From NCBI RefSeq assembly GCF_000417875.1, contig NW_006920896.1, positions 3,278 through 33,295 of the forward strand: DNA of 30,018 bases. Direction: 5' to 3'. Each line of letters begins with the position of its first letter. The first letter of the stretch is position 1. This document shows positions 27,278 to 30,018 of this stretch, in pieces. The notes under the pieces were generated by a model. That model did not search any database, had not been told where the DNA came from, and worked only from the letters and a program-made list of their open reading frames with translations. The translations under genes were made by a program, and so were the position numbers. The stretch is from Pseudozyma flocculosa PF-1. Taxonomy: Eukaryota > Basidiomycota > Ustilaginomycetes > Ustilaginales > Ustilaginaceae.

Positions 27278-30018
27278 ATGCCCAGCGCCGTCCCTCTGCA
27301 GGCACGCCGCGCCGACGCCGGCGATGGTGACGATCCCGAAGGCGAGGGCGAGGCCCAGTGGAGCACCAAGGACATCTACTGGCGGGGTCAGCCCGCCAAG
27401 ATCATCACCCAGAACCGCAACGGACCGTGCTCGCTCATCGCCCTCTGCAACGTCCTCCTCCTCCGCGGCGAGGTCCACCTGACGCCGCCCGACCGCCCCG
27501 TCGTCAGCTACTCGTACCTCTCGCAGCTCCTCGCCGACCACCTCCTCGCACGTTCCGCGTCCGACCCCTCGCTCGACCTCGGCGCCGCGCTCTCGATCCT
27601 GCCCCGAACCCAGCGCGGCCTCGACGTCGACGTCTGCTTTGCCTCCCACGACGCCTTCTCCACCACCCGCCCCGCCGCCGACGCCGACGCTCCCAGCCCA
27701 AGCGACCAGAGCGACAGCGGCGCGGGGGAGCTCGCCCTGTTCAAGCTCTGCGGCGTGCCCCTCGTCCACGGCTGGCTCGCCGACCCCGCCGATTCCCAGG
27801 CCTACCAGGCCGTCCTGCAGGCGGGCAGCTACAACCGCGCCGTCGACGTCGTCGTCCAGGGCGACGAGATTGCCAAGGGCGCCGTCGTCCAGGATCGCGG
27901 CGTCGGCGCCCTGGCGAGTCAGCTCGAAGCCGCCTCCCTCTCCAAGGCACCTGCTGCCGCGCACGGCGACGGCGCCACGGCGGACCCCAGCTCCTGGTCC
28001 GAGCACGAGGCCGCCCAGGTCCACCAGGCCCTCGTCGTCCAGCAGTTTCTCGACTCGACATCGACCCAGCTCACCTACCACGGCCTGTTTGTGCTGGCGC
28101 AGGCCATTCAGCCCGGCCAGCTCGTCGCCCTCTTCCGCAACTCGCACGTCTCGGTCCTCTACTGCCGCCTGCCCGACGAGGGCGGCGCAGATTCCGATGC
28201 CACGCCCAACCTCTTCACCCTGGTGACCGACTCGGCCTTTCTGATGGAGGACGAGATCGTGTGGGAGAGCCTGGTCGACGTCGACGGCGCGTCGAGCGAG
28301 TTCTTTGACGGCAAGCTGCGCAAGGCCACGGTCCGCGGCGGCGGCGACTTTGTCGGTGGCCGCCAGGAGGGTGGCCTCGTCGACGGCAGCGGCGGGCCCA
28401 CGTCCCAGCAGATCGAGGACGCCGACTATGCGCTGGCCGTCCAGCTGCACCAGCGAGACCAGGACCGGCTGGAGGATGCGAGGCGCAGGCGCCAGTTCCG
28501 CAACGGGGCCGGAGGCGGCGTCGTCCCCCGGCCGGGAATGGGGCAAAGGCCACAGGGCAATGCACCTGGGTCGTCGTACGACGGGCACCGGATGGGAGCG
28601 CACAATGGCTACGATCCGGGCTACGCCGCAGCAGCGGCGGCCGCATCCGCGCCCATCGTCCCTACCGAGGTGTTTACCACGATGCGGTACCAGGTGCAGC
28701 CGGTCCGGGCCGACGGCGCTGCGGTCGGAGGGGCTTCCCTGATCGACATGGACGGCACGGCGCAGGGTCCCATCTCGCGAGCCGATGCCGATGCGCTCGT
28801 CGACGCGATGCTGCCCGACGAGCTCGTTCGCCGCAAGAAGATCGGAGCAGCGGCGCCGGCGACGGCAACGGCAACGGCGATGGCCGGACCGTCTGCGCCC
28901 AGCACGAACCCGTTCCTGGCGGAGGGCGAGATTGTGCAGCAGCCCGTCGTGGCTGTGCCTGTCCCGCCAACGAACCCGTTTGCCCCCGCGATGGCCGCCG
29001 CAGCTGCTGAAGAGGCTGCGCCGCTCGACCCGGTCGTGGCTTCGCACCGCCTGGCCCGCCACGTTCCGCTCCTCTCTGCGCATCTCGAGCGCCTCGAAGT
29101 CTCGGCGGGCGCCATGTGCCGCATCTACCCGCAGGCGTGGTCGGCGACGCTGCTCAAGCAACGCCGCGTGCTGGAAAAGCAAGAGATCCTGCGCGCCATC
29201 GACGAGGCCGTCTCGAGCGCACCGCCGGGCGGCAGCGAGGTGCGCGGCATCCGCGTGGCCATCAAGCGCGGCGGGCGCATCGAGGTGCACCTGCGCGACC
29301 TGACGCCGTTCCCGTCGTCGTCGAGCCTGTCGGGCGACGCCGACGGCGGGCTGGCGGGCCGAGCGCCGGCGCCGAGCGTGCGCATCGACACGGAGCCGAC
29401 GCGCGTGCGGATGCTGGACCTGGAGCCGGTCGTGTTCAACAAGACTGACGCGCGCGGCTTCTACGAGGCGGCCAAAGTGCGCGCGTCGGCCGACCCGTCG
29501 GTGCTGAGCGGCGTGCGGCCCGAGGACGGGCGGTGCTTTGACGTCATCCTGTGGACCGATGAGGCGCTCGAGGGCGTGCAGGGAGGGACCCCAGCCGATG
29601 CGGGCGCGAGCGCGAGCGGTGCCGAGGCGCAGGTGACTGAGAGCAGCATCGCAAACGTTGTCGTCGAGCTGCTCCCGCCCGGTAGCGGCGCGGGTGCCCC
29701 CTCGCGGTTCGTGACGCCGCCGACGCAGCTGGGCATGCTTGACGGCCCGCTCCGGCGTCGCCTGGTCGACGAGGGGCTGATCGACGAGGAGGCCGTGGCC
29801 GTGTCGCGGCTGCGTGCGCTCGTGGCGCGCGGCGAGGCGCGGGTGTGGCTGTGCAACTCGCTGCGCGGCGTGTGGCAGGTCGAGCTGGTCGACAATCTGG
29901 CCTTTACGCTGCCTCCGGCCGGATCCCAGGGTCAGGCGGCCATGGCGCCGCGTCGGCGCGACGAGAACGGCGGCGAGGCCAAGAAGCGCTTCAGCAGCTT
30001 GATGCGCAAGAAGTCGTC
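27278..30018 (+). CDS. MINDY deubiquitinase fused to a class IV PLP enzyme (partial)
   Basis: The frame opens at the ATG at 27278 and runs without a stop to the window edge (913 complete codons), so the 3' end is missing. The N-terminal half is a MINDY/DUF544 cysteine protease that trims Lys48-linked ubiquitin: QNRNGPC with catalytic Cys51, QLTYHGLF, FRNSHVS with catalytic His290, and LVTDSAFLMEDEIVWE. A ubiquitin-binding MIU/UIM-like helix follows (about 379-395). From about 465 (VFTTMRY) the same frame encodes a fold-type IV PLP domain like aminodeoxychorismate lyase or branched-chain aminotransferase: PLLSAHLERLE, FNKTDARGFYEAA with presumed PLP lysine K722, TESSIANVVVEL (787-798), FVTPPTQLGMLDG and VWLCNSLRGVW. 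An Ala/Pro-rich linker (about 540-590) interrupts the second domain. Two genes joined by a missed intron is the alternative, but no stop separates the domains. Confidence 0.85.
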   Translation, partial: MPSAVPLQARRADAGDGDDPEGEGEAQWSTKDIYWRGQPAKIITQNRNGPCSLIALCNVLLLRGEVHLTPPDRPVVSYSYLSQLLADHLLARSASDPSLDLGAALSILPRTQRGLDVDVCFASHDAFSTTRPAADADAPSPSDQSDSGAGELALFKLCGVPLVHGWLADPADSQAYQAVLQAGSYNRAVDVVVQGDEIAKGAVVQDRGVGALASQLEAASLSKAPAAAHGDGATADPSSWSEHEAAQVHQALVVQQFLDSTSTQLTYHGLFVLAQAIQPGQLVALFRNSHVSVLYCRLPDEGGADSDATPNLFTLVTDSAFLMEDEIVWESLVDVDGASSEFFDGKLRKATVRGGGDFVGGRQEGGLVDGSGGPTSQQIEDADYALAVQLHQRDQDRLEDARRRRQFRNGAGGGVVPRPGMGQRPQGNAPGSSYDGHRMGAHNGYDPGYAAAAAAASAPIVPTEVFTTMRYQVQPVRADGAAVGGASLIDMDGTAQGPISRADADALVDAMLPDELVRRKKIGAAAPATATATAMAGPSAPSTNPFLAEGEIVQQPVVAVPVPPTNPFAPAMAAAAAEEAAPLDPVVASHRLARHVPLLSAHLERLEVSAGAMCRIYPQAWSATLLKQRRVLEKQEILRAIDEAVSSAPPGGSEVRGIRVAIKRGGRIEVHLRDLTPFPSSSSLSGDADGGLAGRAPAPSVRIDTEPTRVRMLDLEPVVFNKTDARGFYEAAKVRASADPSVLSGVRPEDGRCFDVILWTDEALEGVQGGTPADAGASASGAEAQVTESSIANVVVELLPPGSGAGAPSRFVTPPTQLGMLDGPLRRRLVDEGLIDEEAVAVSRLRALVARGEARVWLCNSLRGVWQVELVDNLAFTLPPAGSQGQAAMAPRRRDENGGEAKKRFSSLMRKKS

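Noticed and set aside
27176..29290. 704-codon minus-strand open frame over the MINDY fusion gene
   Set aside because: It is antisense to two conserved catalytic domains; its composition is that of a codon-bias mirror.
1..30018. CRISPR arrays, rRNA, intact transposons or secondary-metabolite synthases
   Set aside because: None seen. All repeats found are simple tandem repeats or the CpG-free segment, and the gene content is ordinary eukaryotic metabolism, repair and regulation.

Overview
This window reads as nuclear DNA of a filamentous or yeast-like basidiomycete, most likely from the GC-rich Ustilaginomycotina (smut-related); that placement is inferred from gene content and style, not from a marker gene. 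The genes are eukaryotic, GC-rich and CpG-rich, and are interrupted by short introns (about 53-130 nt) whose donors are nearly all GTGAGT or GTGAGC. I see no rRNA, tRNA, CRISPR array or intact transposon.

Layout, left to right. Positions 1-600 are a sharply bounded stretch with almost no CpG and three telomere-type TTAGGG units. A PSO2/SNM1-type interstrand-crosslink repair nuclease follows (minus strand, 1005-4799).

Next comes a GlcNAc catabolic cluster (5279-18610): N-acetylglucosamine kinase (minus), glucosamine-6-phosphate deaminase (plus), a DUF3605/Gig1-like protein (minus), an UNC93-like MFS transporter (plus), a Zn2Cys6 regulator (minus) and GlcNAc-6-phosphate deacetylase (plus). The three enzymes are enough to take GlcNAc to fructose-6-phosphate, acetate and ammonia. 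The six genes form three consecutive head-to-head pairs. All three shared promoter regions carry CGG(A/T)CCG sites: by eye six copies in about 2.75 kb, against six in the other 27 kb. The cluster's own zinc-cluster protein is the obvious candidate to bind them, but this is inference.

An RTA1-like seven-helix membrane protein follows (minus, 19272-20345), then a 2.1 kb stretch with no recognisable gene, then a large single-exon Zn2Cys6 transcription factor (minus, 22476-26132) with an unusually long zinc-cluster loop. The window ends inside a plus-strand gene starting at 27278. It encodes a MINDY (DUF544) deubiquitinase followed, in the same uninterrupted frame, by a fold-type IV PLP enzyme domain resembling aminodeoxychorismate lyase and branched-chain aminotransferases.

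The points most worth a second look are the promoter-linked GlcNAc cluster, the MINDY-PLP fusion, the array of SUMO-consensus motifs inserted in the PSO2 nuclease domain, its 612-nt stop-free intron, and the CpG-free island at the left edge. Exon boundaries were placed by eye from splice consensus, reading frame and protein-family continuity. No alignment or search was run.
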